From: Ulvibacter antarcticus
GTDB taxonomy: Bacteria; Bacteroidota; Bacteroidia; Flavobacteriales; Flavobacteriaceae
Assembly (NCBI RefSeq): GCF_003688405.1
Contig: NZ_REFC01000017.1
Span: 1 to 54,941, forward strand
Direction of reading: 5' to 3'
DNA: 54,941 nt
Shown one piece after another: positions 1 through 9,593 of the stretch. The translations under genes and the position numbers were made by a program. Each line of letters opens with the position of its first letter. Positions within the stretch are counted from its first letter, which is position 1. The notes below the pieces were generated by a model. The model saw nothing but the letters and a program-made list of their open reading frames with translations, had not been told where the DNA came from and ran no database searches.

Positions 1-2762
1 GCACTAACATCAATAGCACCAGTTCCGGCGTTGATTGATAAACCAGCGGTACTTGAAAAAGTTCCACCAGCCAATCCTGTAATGGTAGGCGTTGGATCTG
101 AAGCATCTGTACAATAAGAAGCTGCATCATAACTGAAACTTGCATCGTCTAAAGCGTTAATCGTTACTGAAACATTTGAACTGTTAGGACAAGATCCGGC
201 AGTTGTGTATGTTACTGAATAAGTTCCAGGGGTTGAAGCACTTACATCAATAGCACCAGTTCCGGCGTTGATTGATAAACCAGCGGTACTAGTAAATGTT
301 CCACCAGCCAATCCTGTAATGGTAGGCGTTGGATCTGTTGCATCAACACAATAAGAAGCAGCATCATAACTGAAACTTGCATCATCTAATGCGTTAATCG
401 TTACTGAAACACTTGAACTGTTCGGACATGATCCGGCGGTCGTGTATGTTACTGAATAAGTACCAGGGGTTGATGCACTAACATCAATTGCACCAGTTCC
501 CGCCGTAATTGATAAACCAGCGGTACTTGTAAATGTTCCACCAGCCAATCCTGTAATAGTAGGCGTTGGATCTGAAGCATCTGTACAATAAGAAGCTGCA
601 TCATAAGTAAACGATGCATCATCTAAAGCGTTAATCGTTACTGAAACACTTGAACTGTTAGGACATGATCCGGCAGTTGTGTATGTTACTGAATAAGTTC
701 CAGGAGTTGATGCACTTACATCAATCACACCAGTTCCGGCGTTGATTGATAAACCAGCGGTACTTGTAAAAGTTCCACCAGCCAATCCTGTAATAGTAGG
801 TGTTGGATCTGAAGCATCTGTACAATACGAAGCGGCATCATAAGTAAACGATGCATCATCTAATGCGTTAATCGTTACTGAAACACTTGAACTGTCCGGA
901 CATGATCCGGCAGTCGTATAGGTTACTGAATAAGTACCAGGTGTGGATGCACTAACATCAATAGCACCTGTTCCGGCGTTGATTGATAAACCAGCGGTAC
1001 TAGTAAATGTTCCACCAGCCAATCCTGTAATAGTAGGAGTTGGATCTGAAGCATCTGTACAATAAGAAGCGGCATCATAACTAAACGATGCATCATCTCT
1101 TGCATTAATCGTTACTGAGACATTTGAACTATTCGGACAAGATCCGGCAGTTGTATAAGTTACAGAGTATGTTCCAGGGGTTGATGCACTAACATCAATA
1201 GCACCTGTTCCGGCGTTGATTGATAAACCAGCGGTACTAGTAAATGTTCCACCAGCCAATCCTGTAATGGTAGGAGTTGGGTCTGGAGCATCTGTACAAT
1301 ACGAAGCGGCATCATAAGTAAACGATGCATCATCTAATGCGTTAATCGTTACTGAAACACTTGAACTGTCTGGACATGATCCGGCAGTTGTGTAGGTTAC
1401 AGAGTATGTTCCAGGGGTTGATGCACTAACATCAATAGCACCTGTTCCCGCCGTAATTGATAAACCAGCGGTACTTGAAAAAGTTCCACCAGCCAATCCT
1501 GTAATGGTAGGCGTTGGATCTGAAGCATCTGTACAATAAGAAGCTGCATCATAACTGAAACTTGCATCATCTAATGCGTTAATCGTTACTGAAACATTTG
1601 AACTGTTTGCACAAGATCCGGAGGTCGTGTATGTTACTGAATAAGTTCCAGCAGTTGATGCACTTACATCAATTGCACCAGTTCCAGCATTTATTGTTAA
1701 ACCGGCAGTACTTGAAAAAGTTCCACCAGCTAATCCTGTAATGGTAGGCGTTGGATCTGAAGCATCTGTACAATAAGAAGCAGCATCATAACTGAAACTT
1801 GCATCATCTAATGCGTTAATCGTTACTGAAACATTTGAACTATTCGGACATGATCCGGCAGTTGTGTAGGTTACAGAGTATGTTCCAGGGGTTGATGCAC
1901 TAACATCAATAGCACCTGTTCCCGCCGTAATAGATAAACCAGCAGTACTTGTAAATGTTCCACCAGCCAATCCTGTGATTGTAGGAGTTGGATCTGAAGC
2001 ATCTGTACAATAAGAAGCGGCATCATAACTAAAAGATGCATCGTCTAATGCATTAATCGTTACTGAAACATTTGAACTGTTCGGACATGATCCGGCAGTT
2101 GTATAGGTTACTGAATAAGTTCCAGGGGTTGATGCACTAACATCAATAGCACCTGTTCCCGCAGTAATTGATAAACCAGCGGTACTTGTAAATGTTCCAC
2201 CAGCCAATCCAGTAATAGTCGGAGTTGGATCTGAAGCATCTACACAATACGAAGCGGCATCATAAGTAAACGATGCATCGTCTAAACCATTTATATCTAC
2301 AGATACAATTGTATTATTTGCACAAGATCCCGCAGTAGTATAGGTAACACTATAGCTTCCGATAGTTGAAGCGCTCACATCAATCGTTCCGTTTGCGGCA
2401 TTCAATACCAATCCAGCTGGAGAGCTAGTAAATGTTCCACCGGCTAATCCTGTGATTGTAGGGGTTGGGTCTGAGCCATCAATACAATATTCCGAAGCTG
2501 AATAACTAAAACTTGCATCATCTAATGCGTTGATTGTAACTGATTCACTAGAATTTCCAGGACAAGTTCCTGTTGTAGTATATGTTACACTATATGTTCC
2601 CGGAGTCGATGCACTTACATCTATAACTCCTGTGGCTGCAGTAATTGATAAACCAGCAGGAGCACTTGTGAACGTTCCACCAGCTACTCCGGTGATTATT
2701 GGAGTTGGATCGGATGCATCCACACAATAAGAAGCTGCATCATAATTAAAGCTTGCATCATC
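1..2762 (-). repeat. Tandem 237/240-bp coding repeats (at least 12 units)
   Basis: An anchor (ccaatcctgt on the plus strand, with small variants) recurs at 71, 308, 545, 782, 1019, 1256, 1493, 1730, 1967, 2204, 2444 and 2684. Spacing is exactly 237 bp ten times in a row in the outer part, then 240 bp for the two units nearest the N-terminus. Each unit encodes about 79 residues with the pattern DDASFSYDAASYC..ASDPTP, then GLAGGTF, then STPGTYSVTYTT.GSCPNSS. The 237-bp units are nearly identical, while the two 240-bp units are clearly diverged. The array continues past the left edge, so the true copy number is unknown. Confidence 0.93.
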
Positions 2763-5700
2763 TGGTGAGCTTACTGTTAAAGTAGCTTCAGCCTCGTCGC
2801 CACAAATATTGGCTTCATTGGTGAAAATTACTTTATAAATATTATTGTTCATTCCAGAATTCACTCCAGTCAACACTAAGGAAACAAGTGTTCCACTTGC
2901 TACTGTTCCGTTTTGACCTGAGATCGCGTTGAATGTTGTACCAGTATCTGTACTTACATACCATTGATAGATTACATCGGTACTTGCCGTAGCAACAGGA
3001 TTGTTTGTTGCAATTGCTGTAGCGGATGCTTCAGCTTGAAATGTTGCATTTCCAGTTTCACAAACCGTCTGATTTGCTGGTGGTGTAGTGACACTAACAG
3101 TCATTCCTTCCTGAAAAGTATTCAGACCTCCACCGGTTGTAGTTGGCGTTGCGTAAGAAGCACCGCTTACTCTACCATTGGCAGCATTTACTGTTGGAGT
3201 TCCACTTCCGAAGTAACCATTATTATCAAGATCGGTATCACTATTATTATAAGCCTCATCAGCATCGTTACAACCATCGCCATCACTATCTGCATCTAAA
3301 TAATCTGGTGTACCATCATCATCCGTATCTATACAGTTAATAGGAACATTTGGTGCTGCCATTACGAATACTTTCCCATCTGCCGCATCATTACCATTGT
3401 ATCTATCATATACGCGAATCCAATGAATTTCCTCTCCAACTGGAGCTAAGTTGTCTACTGGATATACGGCTATTTCTAAATTTTCAACACCATTTGCTAC
3501 GATATCAGATCCTGTATCTATATAATCAGAAATATCAACATTTACTGGACTACCGAGTGATGCTTTAAGATGATCTAAAGCTTCAATACTCACTTCATTA
3601 TTTCCAGATTTTTCAAATACTAAGGCGTACACCAAATTTTTTGATACAATTGGTGGGTCAAACTTTAATTCGTAATAAGCAACATCATTAACCAAGTCTA
3701 ATTGCAAGTCTTGATAAAGGTTCATATCATTGCTTTGGAAAGTAGGTAAGATTTCAGTATTCCAATTGGTGGCAGTTGTGTAGTCTAAATCTTCAGTTCC
3801 ATATGTTCTTCTATTTATTTCTCCACTACTTATAGGTCCAGATGTTGGCACAAAGTTTTCGTTGTATGCCACTGGTACTTGGTAATCTGAAATAACTTCT
3901 CCATTAAAGGTGAATGAATTAAACAGCACTTGTCCTGAACTCCCAGTTGGTGAGTCAATATCCCAAGCTGTTGGAGTTATGCTTCCCGTAATTCCACTAC
4001 CTGTTGCACCTTGCTGAAGGCATTCTACAGAATCTAAGATTCCATCATTGTCATCATCATCATCACAAACATCAGACACACCGTCGCCATCTGTATCCGT
4101 ATTACCTGAAGCAATCGGGTCACATGGGTTTATACAATCGGGATCTTGCACACCAGCATTCTGGCTATCGCCAATGGCTTGACCAGCCGCAGAAGCAACC
4201 GTAGGAATACCATTAGCATCTACGCTTCCAGTAAGCATCCCATCTCCATCAACATTAGCCGAAGTAAATGAACCCGCACCTTCTATCGCGTCGAAACAAC
4301 CATCACCATCACTATCTGTATCTAAATAATCTGGTGTTCCATCATTATCTGTATCTGTAATCAAATAACAAGCTATGGCACCATCAGCTAAATCTGGAGC
4401 AGTGCCATTTGTTGTGAATCCTGTTGTAGTTGCAACACCTGTGCAGACATCTATTGAAGATATTGTTGTACTATTAGCATTGCCATACAATACGCCATCG
4501 CTATATGCTATTTGACCTGGGTAGGAGGTAGTTATAAACGTACCTATGTTTCCAGTAGCTGTTGCCGTAGTTAAATCTATGGATACAAGACCTGGAGCAG
4601 CTGCCCCAAATAATGTTGGATTCCCATTGCATCCGAAACCTATAGCAATATCTCCCCAATCAGCATTTACAGTAGAACCAAAAGGTCGTTCACTAAAAAG
4701 TGAAGAAGAAACCAATGTTTTACCATCTGCACTAAGAGTGATAGCATATATAGAAGCTCCAGTAGCAGAGCCAGCATTTCCAAAATCTCCCATATATAGG
4801 ACACCGTTATAATAGGCTCCTGCGCCTGACTCAAAATTAGCGCCAGTGACAGTTCCTAAACTTGTAAACAAGCCTGTTGCAGGGTCATATACTATTAGTT
4901 CTTCAAAATTGGTCGTACTGTGTCCATAAATTAAACCTCCTTTATCGTAATTATGTGCGATTCCATTATAACTTTGACCTGCAGGAATAGCAACAATTGT
5001 TGACTCAACACCTGTAACAGGATCGTATGATACTAAATTACTTCCATTTTGGTAACGTAATAAAAACACAGAAGGATCCGTACAATTTGCTTCATTAATA
5101 TCTAAAATACCATCATTGTCGTCGTCTTGGTCACAAGTATTGTCTATCGTATCGTTATCGGTGTCAATGCCAGAAGCAAAAGGACAAACGCAAGAATTAA
5201 CGGCTGCATTTTGAAAATCTCCTGTTGAGTTTGAAGGTAAAGCGGTGTTTGGTACTCCACTACCATTTACATCATTTGATGGGAATTGATAATTTGTTGT
5301 TTGGTTTGTTGTTGTTCCAGCTTCTATCGCATCTGAACAACCATCGTTATCACTATCTAAATCTAAAGAATCTGGTATACCATCACCGTCTGTATCTGTA
5401 CAAGGAGGAAATAATGTATCCCGATAAGATGGGTTTCCAGTTGAAAACTCTGTTCCGTCTACAACTATACCCCCGTTTCCAAATGCTCCATCAGCATCAT
5501 GACCTACAAAACAATAATTTTTTTGGTATGTGTCATAATAAATAGTTAGATGTCCTCCAACTCCTACTCTAATCGGATTTCTATCTTCAGGTCCAATTCC
5601 AGATGGGCTATTAACATCTGCATATATACCATTTCCTGTAGCCGCAGTATCGTATGCAGGAATACCTGGTAAAGTTTGTGGATCACTTAAAATATCTGAA

Positions 5701-7493
5701 ATCATATTCCCAGCTGGCCCGGTGGTAACTCGATTTTCACCCCACAAATACAATAAACTTTGATTACCAACCTTAGTTATTGCACCAACTATTGGATAAA
5801 GTGCACTATAGGACTGTCCAGCAATAAATACAACATTTTCTAAATCTCCGGTACCTGCTGCATTCTTAACTTTTACCCAAATAGTACTATCTGTTTCATT
5901 CCCTTGTCCTAATTGTCCCTCATCATTTTCACCTAAAGCAAACATATTACCATTTGAATGTAATGCAAAAAGAGTCGTTCCTTTATCGTCATCAGCCGTT
6001 ATTTCAATTTGAACTAAACTACTCGTACTTGAAAATTCTACAGGTTTGGTCATTAAAGTTGCAACAGAATAACTTTGTTCGCCCGAAGTATTTCCTAAAA
6101 AAGTTCTCGGGCCCCAAGTGTACCAATCACCACTACTTGTTACTGCAAATGCTCCTGTATTTGAAATATCTAAATCTACGACACCAGTTAATGTTCCTGA
6201 ACTTGTTTCCACTAAATACCAACCATTAGATGCGGCAGAACCACCTCTAATGCTTGAAGCACCACGACTTAAAGAACCTCTAGTATAAACAGTTCCTGAA
6301 GTAGTTATAAAGGCCAAAACTCCCGAACCAGAAGTAATATAGCTTATCTGAGCAGCTGAAACTCCCGTTGGTAACGGTAATGATTCAATATCTGTCCCAT
6401 TGGTTACTGAATTGTCAATAATCACATCTTCATTACCCCAAACGTACAAACCTGTTGTAGTTAACAATACAAATTGAGGGTCTGCATCATCAGCTCCAAC
6501 CATTTTTACTGTTGTTCCTGAAACCGCACTCCAATCTCCAACACCAGGTGTTACTAATTGGAATGTGTCATAGTTTGACGTTCCATCTGTTGGATTTGAA
6601 TCTTGCCCTGTAACATAAATATTATTATTTATCGAATTAATTATATTGGCATGATATAAAGGCACAAAAAAGTCTTCAGGAATAACATAGTCAACACAAC
6701 CTTCGTCAGCATCTAAAATACCATCGTTATCATCGTCATCGTCGCAGCCATCTGGGACAGTATCATTATCATTATCTGCAGTATCGTCAAATCCTGAACA
6801 TACATCGGACAAATCTGGAATACCGTCACCATCTGAATCTGTGATATCTTCAATCGAGTCTAAGGGAACCGAAATGTTAATTGCTTCTGTAGTTGTTTGA
6901 CTTCCTCCTCCATTTGTTCCTGGATAAAAAGCCAATTGTTCTGTGGCAGCTGTTGCTGTAAATTCAATAACCTCAGTTTCCCATTGCTCTCGTTGCGCGG
7001 GGTTAGGAGTAATAGAGATTTTTCCTTGAGTTCCAATTTGGTATTCAAAACTGTCTATATAAAGTCGTGAATATAAAGAAAGAGCCGACATGTGATATAT
7101 TGTTAACCTGTATCGGTTTCCAGGCACTAAGTTTGTCATGCCTGCAAATACATTTTCTTCGGTTCCAGCAGTACCGATATCTCTTAAGGTAATCCAATAA
7201 TTATGTCCATTGGGAGGTAATGGTAATGGTGCGTTGGTCCACGCAGCTCCTCCATCCCATGCACCTGCTGCCGCGGCATTTAATCTATCTGACATATCTG
7301 GTGTCCCAGCTCCTGGTTCATTCCAGTTAACCGGAGTACAATCAAAACAATTGGCCTCTGGATCGGTAGGAGTATCATTAGAAGCTGGAATATTCTGACT
7401 CTCTGCTCCTGATGAAAACAAAAGACTGAGAACAATAAAAATCAAAAAATTGGTAAATGTAGGCTTGTAAAGGCTTGGGGTAAAGACTTTCAT
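1..7493 (-). CDS. Giant secreted multidomain surface protein, N-terminal ~2,497 residues (C-terminus outside window)
   Basis: The frame is open from the ATG at 7491-7493 to the left edge without a stop, so the gene is truncated by the window. A signal peptide covers about residues 1-32 (hydrophobic core FLIFIVLSLLF). Type-3 thrombospondin-like, Asp-rich calcium-binding stretches (for example DSDGDGIPD near residue 218 and CDDDDDNDGILDADEG near 250) separate the larger domains. Residues about 268-698 look like an RCC1-type propeller (YVWGNED, YTWGPRTF, GENDEGQLGQGNETD, YLWGENR). Residues about 805-1038 form a second propeller-like domain (YDPVTGVEST, YDPATGLFTSLG). An Ig-like segment follows at about 1460-1575, then at least twelve ~79-residue repeats. 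Such proteins in Bacteroidota usually end in a type IX secretion sorting domain, which is not visible here. Role is inferred: a calcium-stiffened cell-surface adhesin or gliding-related protein. Existence of the gene is near certain; its function is not. Confidence 0.9.
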   Translation of the reverse strand, partial: MKVFTPSLYKPTFTNFLIFIVLSLLFSSGAESQNIPASNDTPTDPEANCFDCTPVNWNEPGAGTPDMSDRLNAAAAGAWDGGAAWTNAPLPLPPNGHNYWITLRDIGTAGTEENVFAGMTNLVPGNRYRLTIYHMSALSLYSRLYIDSFEYQIGTQGKISITPNPAQREQWETEVIEFTATAATEQLAFYPGTNGGGSQTTTEAINISVPLDSIEDITDSDGDGIPDLSDVCSGFDDTADNDNDTVPDGCDDDDDNDGILDADEGCVDYVIPEDFFVPLYHANIINSINNNIYVTGQDSNPTDGTSNYDTFQLVTPGVGDWSAVSGTTVKMVGADDADPQFVLLTTTGLYVWGNEDVIIDNSVTNGTDIESLPLPTGVSAAQISYITSGSGVLAFITTSGTVYTRGSLSRGASSIRGGSAASNGWYLVETSSGTLTGVVDLDISNTGAFAVTSSGDWYTWGPRTFLGNTSGEQSYSVATLMTKPVEFSSTSSLVQIEITADDDKGTTLFALHSNGNMFALGENDEGQLGQGNETDSTIWVKVKNAAGTGDLENVVFIAGQSYSALYPIVGAITKVGNQSLLYLWGENRVTTGPAGNMISDILSDPQTLPGIPAYDTAATGNGIYADVNSPSGIGPEDRNPIRVGVGGHLTIYYDTYQKNYCFVGHDADGAFGNGGIVVDGTEFSTGNPSYRDTLFPPCTDTDGDGIPDSLDLDSDNDGCSDAIEAGTTTNQTTNYQFPSNDVNGSGVPNTALPSNSTGDFQNAAVNSCVCPFASGIDTDNDTIDNTCDQDDDNDGILDINEANCTDPSVFLLRYQNGSNLVSYDPVTGVESTIVAIPAGQSYNGIAHNYDKGGLIYGHSTTNFEELIVYDPATGLFTSLGTVTGANFESGAGAYYNGVLYMGDFGNAGSATGASIYAITLSADGKTLVSSSLFSERPFGSTVNADWGDIAIGFGCNGNPTLFGAAAPGLVSIDLTTATATGNIGTFITTSYPGQIAYSDGVLYGNANSTTISSIDVCTGVATTTGFTTNGTAPDLADGAIACYLITDTDNDGTPDYLDTDSDGDGCFDAIEGAGSFTSANVDGDGMLTGSVDANGIPTVASAAGQAIGDSQNAGVQDPDCINPCDPIASGNTDTDGDGVSDVCDDDDDNDGILDSVECLQQGATGSGITGSITPTAWDIDSPTGSSGQVLFNSFTFNGEVISDYQVPVAYNENFVPTSGPISSGEINRRTYGTEDLDYTTATNWNTEILPTFQSNDMNLYQDLQLDLVNDVAYYELKFDPPIVSKNLVYALVFEKSGNNEVSIEALDHLKASLGSPVNVDISDYIDTGSDIVANGVENLEIAVYPVDNLAPVGEEIHWIRVYDRYNGNDAADGKVFVMAAPNVPINCIDTDDDGTPDYLDADSDGDGCNDADEAYNNSDTDLDNNGYFGSGTPTVNAANGRVSGASYATPTTTGGGLNTFQEGMTVSVTTPPANQTVCETGNATFQAEASATAIATNNPVATASTDVIYQWYVSTDTGTTFNAISGQNGTVASGTLVSLVLTGVNSGMNNNIYKVIFTNEANICGDEAEATLTVSSPDDASFNYDAASYCVDASDPTPIITGVAGGTFTSAPAGLSITAATGVIDVSASTPGTYSVTYTTTGTCPGNSSESVTINALDDASFSYSASEYCIDGSDPTPTITGLAGGTFTSSPAGLVLNAANGTIDVSASTIGSYSVTYTTAGSCANNTIVSVDINGLDDASFTYDAASYCVDASDPTPTITGLAGGTFTSTAGLSITAGTGAIDVSASTPGTYSVTYTTAGSCPNSSNVSVTINALDDASFSYDAASYCTDASDPTPTITGLAGGTFTSTAGLSITAGTGAIDVSASTPGTYSVTYTTAGSCPNSSNVSVTINALDDASFSYDAASYCTDASDPTPTITGLAGGTFSSTAGLTINAGTGAIDVSASTAGTYSVTYTTSGSCANSSNVSVTINALDDASFSYDAASYCTDASDPTPTITGLAGGTFSSTAGLSITAGTGAIDVSASTPGTYSVTYTTAGSCPDSSSVSVTINALDDASFTYDAASYCTDAPDPTPTITGLAGGTFTSTAGLSINAGTGAIDVSASTPGTYSVTYTTAGSCPNSSNVSVTINARDDASFSYDAASYCTDASDPTPTITGLAGGTFTSTAGLSINAGTGAIDVSASTPGTYSVTYTTAGSCPDSSSVSVTINALDDASFTYDAASYCTDASDPTPTITGLAGGTFTSTAGLSINAGTGVIDVSASTPGTYSVTYTTAGSCPNSSSVSVTINALDDASFTYDAASYCTDASDPTPTITGLAGGTFTSTAGLSITAGTGAIDVSASTPGTYSVTYTTAGSCPNSSSVSVTINALDDASFSYDAASYCVDATDPTPTITGLAGGTFTSTAGLSINAGTGAIDVSASTPGTYSVTYTTAGSCPNSSNVSVTINALDDASFSYDAASYCTDASDPTPTITGLAGGTFSSTAGLSINAGTGAIDVS

Positions 7494-7576
7494 ATGTATG
7501 CTATTTATTAATATCTCTATGTAAAAATCCCATGCAGAACACATGTTTTATAAGTAGACTGCGGGGATTTAGACTA

Positions 7577-7584
7577 CAAAACTA
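7577..7584 (-). promoter_or_regulatory. Candidate -7 box for the giant surface-protein gene
   Basis: The minus strand reads TAGTTTTG, a match to the Bacteroidota -7 consensus TAnnTTTG, about 84 bases upstream of the ATG. No clear TTTG -33 box is seen at the usual distance, so the call is tentative. Confidence 0.3.
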
Positions 7585-7657
7585 ATATATAAATAAGCCT
7601 ACGTCCTAAGATTTATCCGACTAATTGCATTTTTCGTCGCCAAAATGTAAATTCTTT

Positions 7658-7695
7658 CGATTAAAGGTGAATTTTTACCGATAAAAGGTGTATTT
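7658..7695. promoter_or_regulatory. Two direct repeats 21 bp apart upstream of the giant gene
   Basis: The 513-bp gap between the giant gene and the next gene contains cgattaaaggtgaattt at 7658-7674 and cgataaaaggtgtattt at 7679-7695, in the same orientation and 21 bp (two helical turns) apart. This spacing resembles LytTR-type regulator sites, but that reading is inference. The remainder of 7494-8006 is AT-rich with no credible gene; a TACTTTTG box at 7921-7928 points towards the gene at 8007. Confidence 0.35.
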
Positions 7696-8006
7696 ATTTA
7701 TTTGGCGTTTGATTTTTCCTACATATACTTCTTTATTTTTATAAAGTATTCTTTATTTTCTTCGATAAAAGTAGGCAATAATCGACAAACGACACATATT
7801 TTCATTTTTTAAGAAGAGAAAAAATTGTGTCAACTTTGTAATTTTACTTTGTAATATTATAAATGATCTTTGTCCAATATTATAATTAGAGGGCTGTCAT
7901 CTTCGGAAGTAATTAGAGTATACTTTTGATTCATTCCTTTAGTAATGACTGCTTATAAAAACAAAATATATATTACATTAGTGACTTAAAACTATTTCCG
8001 AACTAA

Positions 8007-8432
8007 ATGATATCAACTTCATTAATTATGTCAAAATTCAAAGATCTTACTGTTATAGAAATCCTAGTTTATGTCGTATTTTTTTCAGCTACGGGATTTA
8101 TAATGAATACTATAGGGCAAGAATTCGAAATAGCAAAATTCAACAATTGGTGGCAGGTATTTACTTGCTATATACTATATATGGTTCCTGTTGCGATTCT
8201 CATTCGAGATTATTCAGTTTTTAATCAATACGCCTATGGATTAGTGGCGATGGGTGTGCTTGAATTTGCCGGGTATGCACTTGAGACTTCATATGTATAC
8301 CCGAATAACATATTAATCCAGTACTTTGGACCCTATACATTCGCATTAGCCATGTCCCTGTTTTTTGCCTTATATTTTCCCTTCTCAAATTGGCTAATTA
8401 AGCTTATAAATGACAGGTTATTAGCAAAATGA
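8007..8432 (+). CDS. Small integral membrane protein, unknown function
   Basis: The 141-residue product has about four hydrophobic segments (near residues 15-35, 48-66, 75-93 and 108-130) and few charged residues outside a basic C-terminal tail. It is probably an inner-membrane protein. A second ATG at 8028 gives MSKFKDL and is an equally plausible start, since the first seven residues add nothing recognisable. The gene stands alone behind a 500-bp gap containing a TACTTTTG -7-like box at 7921-7928. I do not recognise a family. Confidence 0.65.
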   Translation: MISTSLIMSKFKDLTVIEILVYVVFFSATGFIMNTIGQEFEIAKFNNWWQVFTCYILYMVPVAILIRDYSVFNQYAYGLVAMGVLEFAGYALETSYVYPNNILIQYFGPYTFALAMSLFFALYFPFSNWLIKLINDRLLAK

Positions 8433-8540
8433 ATAAAATAAAACCGGTAAATGTACATAAAACATAGTGGCTTGTCAATGTAGGAAATTACCTAAGATGG
8501 ATGTAGGTTTGTAGAGTAATAAATCTAAAAATATACACCC

Positions 8541-8663
8541 ATGAAGAAATTAATGTTTATTTTCGCACTACTAGTTTTCGCAGCAAGTTGTACCCCAGAA
8601 TCATTATCAGATAATGACCAACAAATCGACAAAGACAAATACGAAGTCCCACCAAACGGATAG
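8541..8663 (+). CDS. 40-residue predicted lipoprotein
   Basis: The start is an ATG at 8541. The product begins MKKLMFIFALLVFAASC, a short signal peptide with a lipobox-like AASC (Cys17 would be lipidated). A short acidic tail follows, ending DKYEVPPNG. Very small lipoproteins of this kind, with a conserved proline-containing C-terminus, are common in flavobacteria but have no assigned role. A TAGGTTTG -7-like box lies at 8504-8511. The last 50 bases overlap the start of the next membrane-protein frame, which suggests translational coupling. Confidence 0.62.
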   Translation: MKKLMFIFALLVFAASCTPESLSDNDQQIDKDKYEVPPNG

Positions 8664-9132
8664 AAAAAAAAATCTAAGAATAGGGGTGTTGATTTCAATT
8701 TTATTGATAACAACACCCTTTTTATTTTACTTATATACCTATGCTCCTGTCGATTCTAAAGAATGGGATACGATTTTCGGTACTATTTCTGCCAGAAAAT
8801 TTAACAATGTGCAAATGTATATGCATGCGCTATTCACCAAAGTTACATTCCTTCTATTAACCGGAATATGGTTTTTAACTTCCCGAAACTGGTGGAAATA
8901 TGCGATACTAATACCCCTTACTATGTTTCTGTTTCAATTAATAGGGGTTTTGAGCTACGAATTAGACTATATTGACAATTTTGATTTTTGGTATTCTTTG
9001 CCAATAATCCTTCCTATTCTTGCGTTTTTAATATACATCTCTTACAGAATTAGCAAGAACAATCCCGACTCCTCAGATCTAATGAGTGAAGTTGACAAAG
9101 AAATCAAGAAGATTTTGAGTGACGATTTATAA
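8614..9132 (+). CDS. Four-helix membrane protein overlapping a small lipoprotein gene
   Basis: The 172-residue protein has a basic N-terminus, four predicted membrane helices (about residues 22-44, 71-88, 92-115 and 128-147) and an acidic, soluble tail (SEVDKEIKKILSDDL). The only upstream ATG in frame before the first helix is at 8614, inside the lipoprotein gene that ends at 8663, so the two overlap by 50 bases in different frames. No family recognised. The overlap suggests the two products are made and may act together. Confidence 0.62.
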   Translation: MTNKSTKTNTKSHQTDRKKNLRIGVLISILLITTPFLFYLYTYAPVDSKEWDTIFGTISARKFNNVQMYMHALFTKVTFLLLTGIWFLTSRNWWKYAILIPLTMFLFQLIGVLSYELDYIDNFDFWYSLPIILPILAFLIYISYRISKNNPDSSDLMSEVDKEIKKILSDDL

Positions 9133-9180
9133 TTGATCCACTCATAAGCACTTTAATTCAATCCAAACTTTTCAGTATAA

Positions 9181-9438
9181 AAAAGCCCTCTCAATTAAGA
9201 AAGGGCTTTTAGTACTGATGGCTTGGTCCCGAAGAAATATCGGGAGTAAACACAAGTCCCTTGTTTTCCAATCTCATTAAAAATATTGTATAAAAAAAGC
9301 CCTCTCAATTAAGAAAGGGCTTTTAGTACTGATGGCTTGGCCCCAATGAAAAATCGGGGGTAAACACAAGTCCCTTGTTTTCCAATCTCATTAAAAATAT
9401 TGCATAAAAAAAGCCCCATCAATTAAGAAAGGGCTTTT
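9181..9438 (+). repeat. Three tandem 114-bp units, each starting with a terminator hairpin
   Basis: The hairpin AAAAGCCCT...AAGGGCTTTT occurs with its gccc at 9185, 9299 and 9413, exactly 114 bp apart. Each hairpin is followed by agtactgatggc, which is the (complemented) 3' end of tRNA-Leu. Units one and two continue with an almost identical ~75-bp spacer holding a second small hairpin (cccgaag...atcggg). Unit three instead continues into the longer tRNA-Leu match that forms attL. Read leftwards, each unit is a tRNA 3' end plus terminator. The hairpins also close transcription of the gene ending at 9132. Confidence 0.85.
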
Positions 9439-9439
9439 A

Positions 9440-9460
9440 GTACTGATGGCGGGACTTGAA
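9440..9460. other. attL: 21-bp direct repeat of the tRNA-Leu 3' end
   Basis: The 21 bases here are identical to 19059-19079, which form the 3' end of the intact tRNA-Leu gene (core ctgatggcgggacttgaa). The match continues with one extra A and then ccc. It lies about 200 bp from the integrase start, as expected for an integrative element recombined into a tRNA 3' end. Positions 9461-9593 hold no gene. Confidence 0.85.
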
Positions 9461-9593
9461 ACCCATCAATTAGATGCTTTCGTTATCTTCCAATATGCTA
9501 CGATACACTACTTGAACACCCCTAATTGTTGACTATTAATATATATTTCGAGAAAGATTAAGATTTAATAAGATTTAATAATGCCTAAAATTT

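Noticed and set aside
1-2762. CRISPR-like regular repeats
   Set aside because: The period is 237-240 bp and the whole unit is coding and in frame. There are no short repeats with unique spacers.
923-7398. Many short open frames on both strands in the left 7.4 kb
   Set aside because: All are in other frames of one continuous minus-strand gene, and their compositions are artefacts of its repeats.
9461-9593. A second tRNA gene fragment beyond attL
   Set aside because: After the 21-bp match and ccc, similarity to tRNA-Leu stops and no cloverleaf can be drawn.
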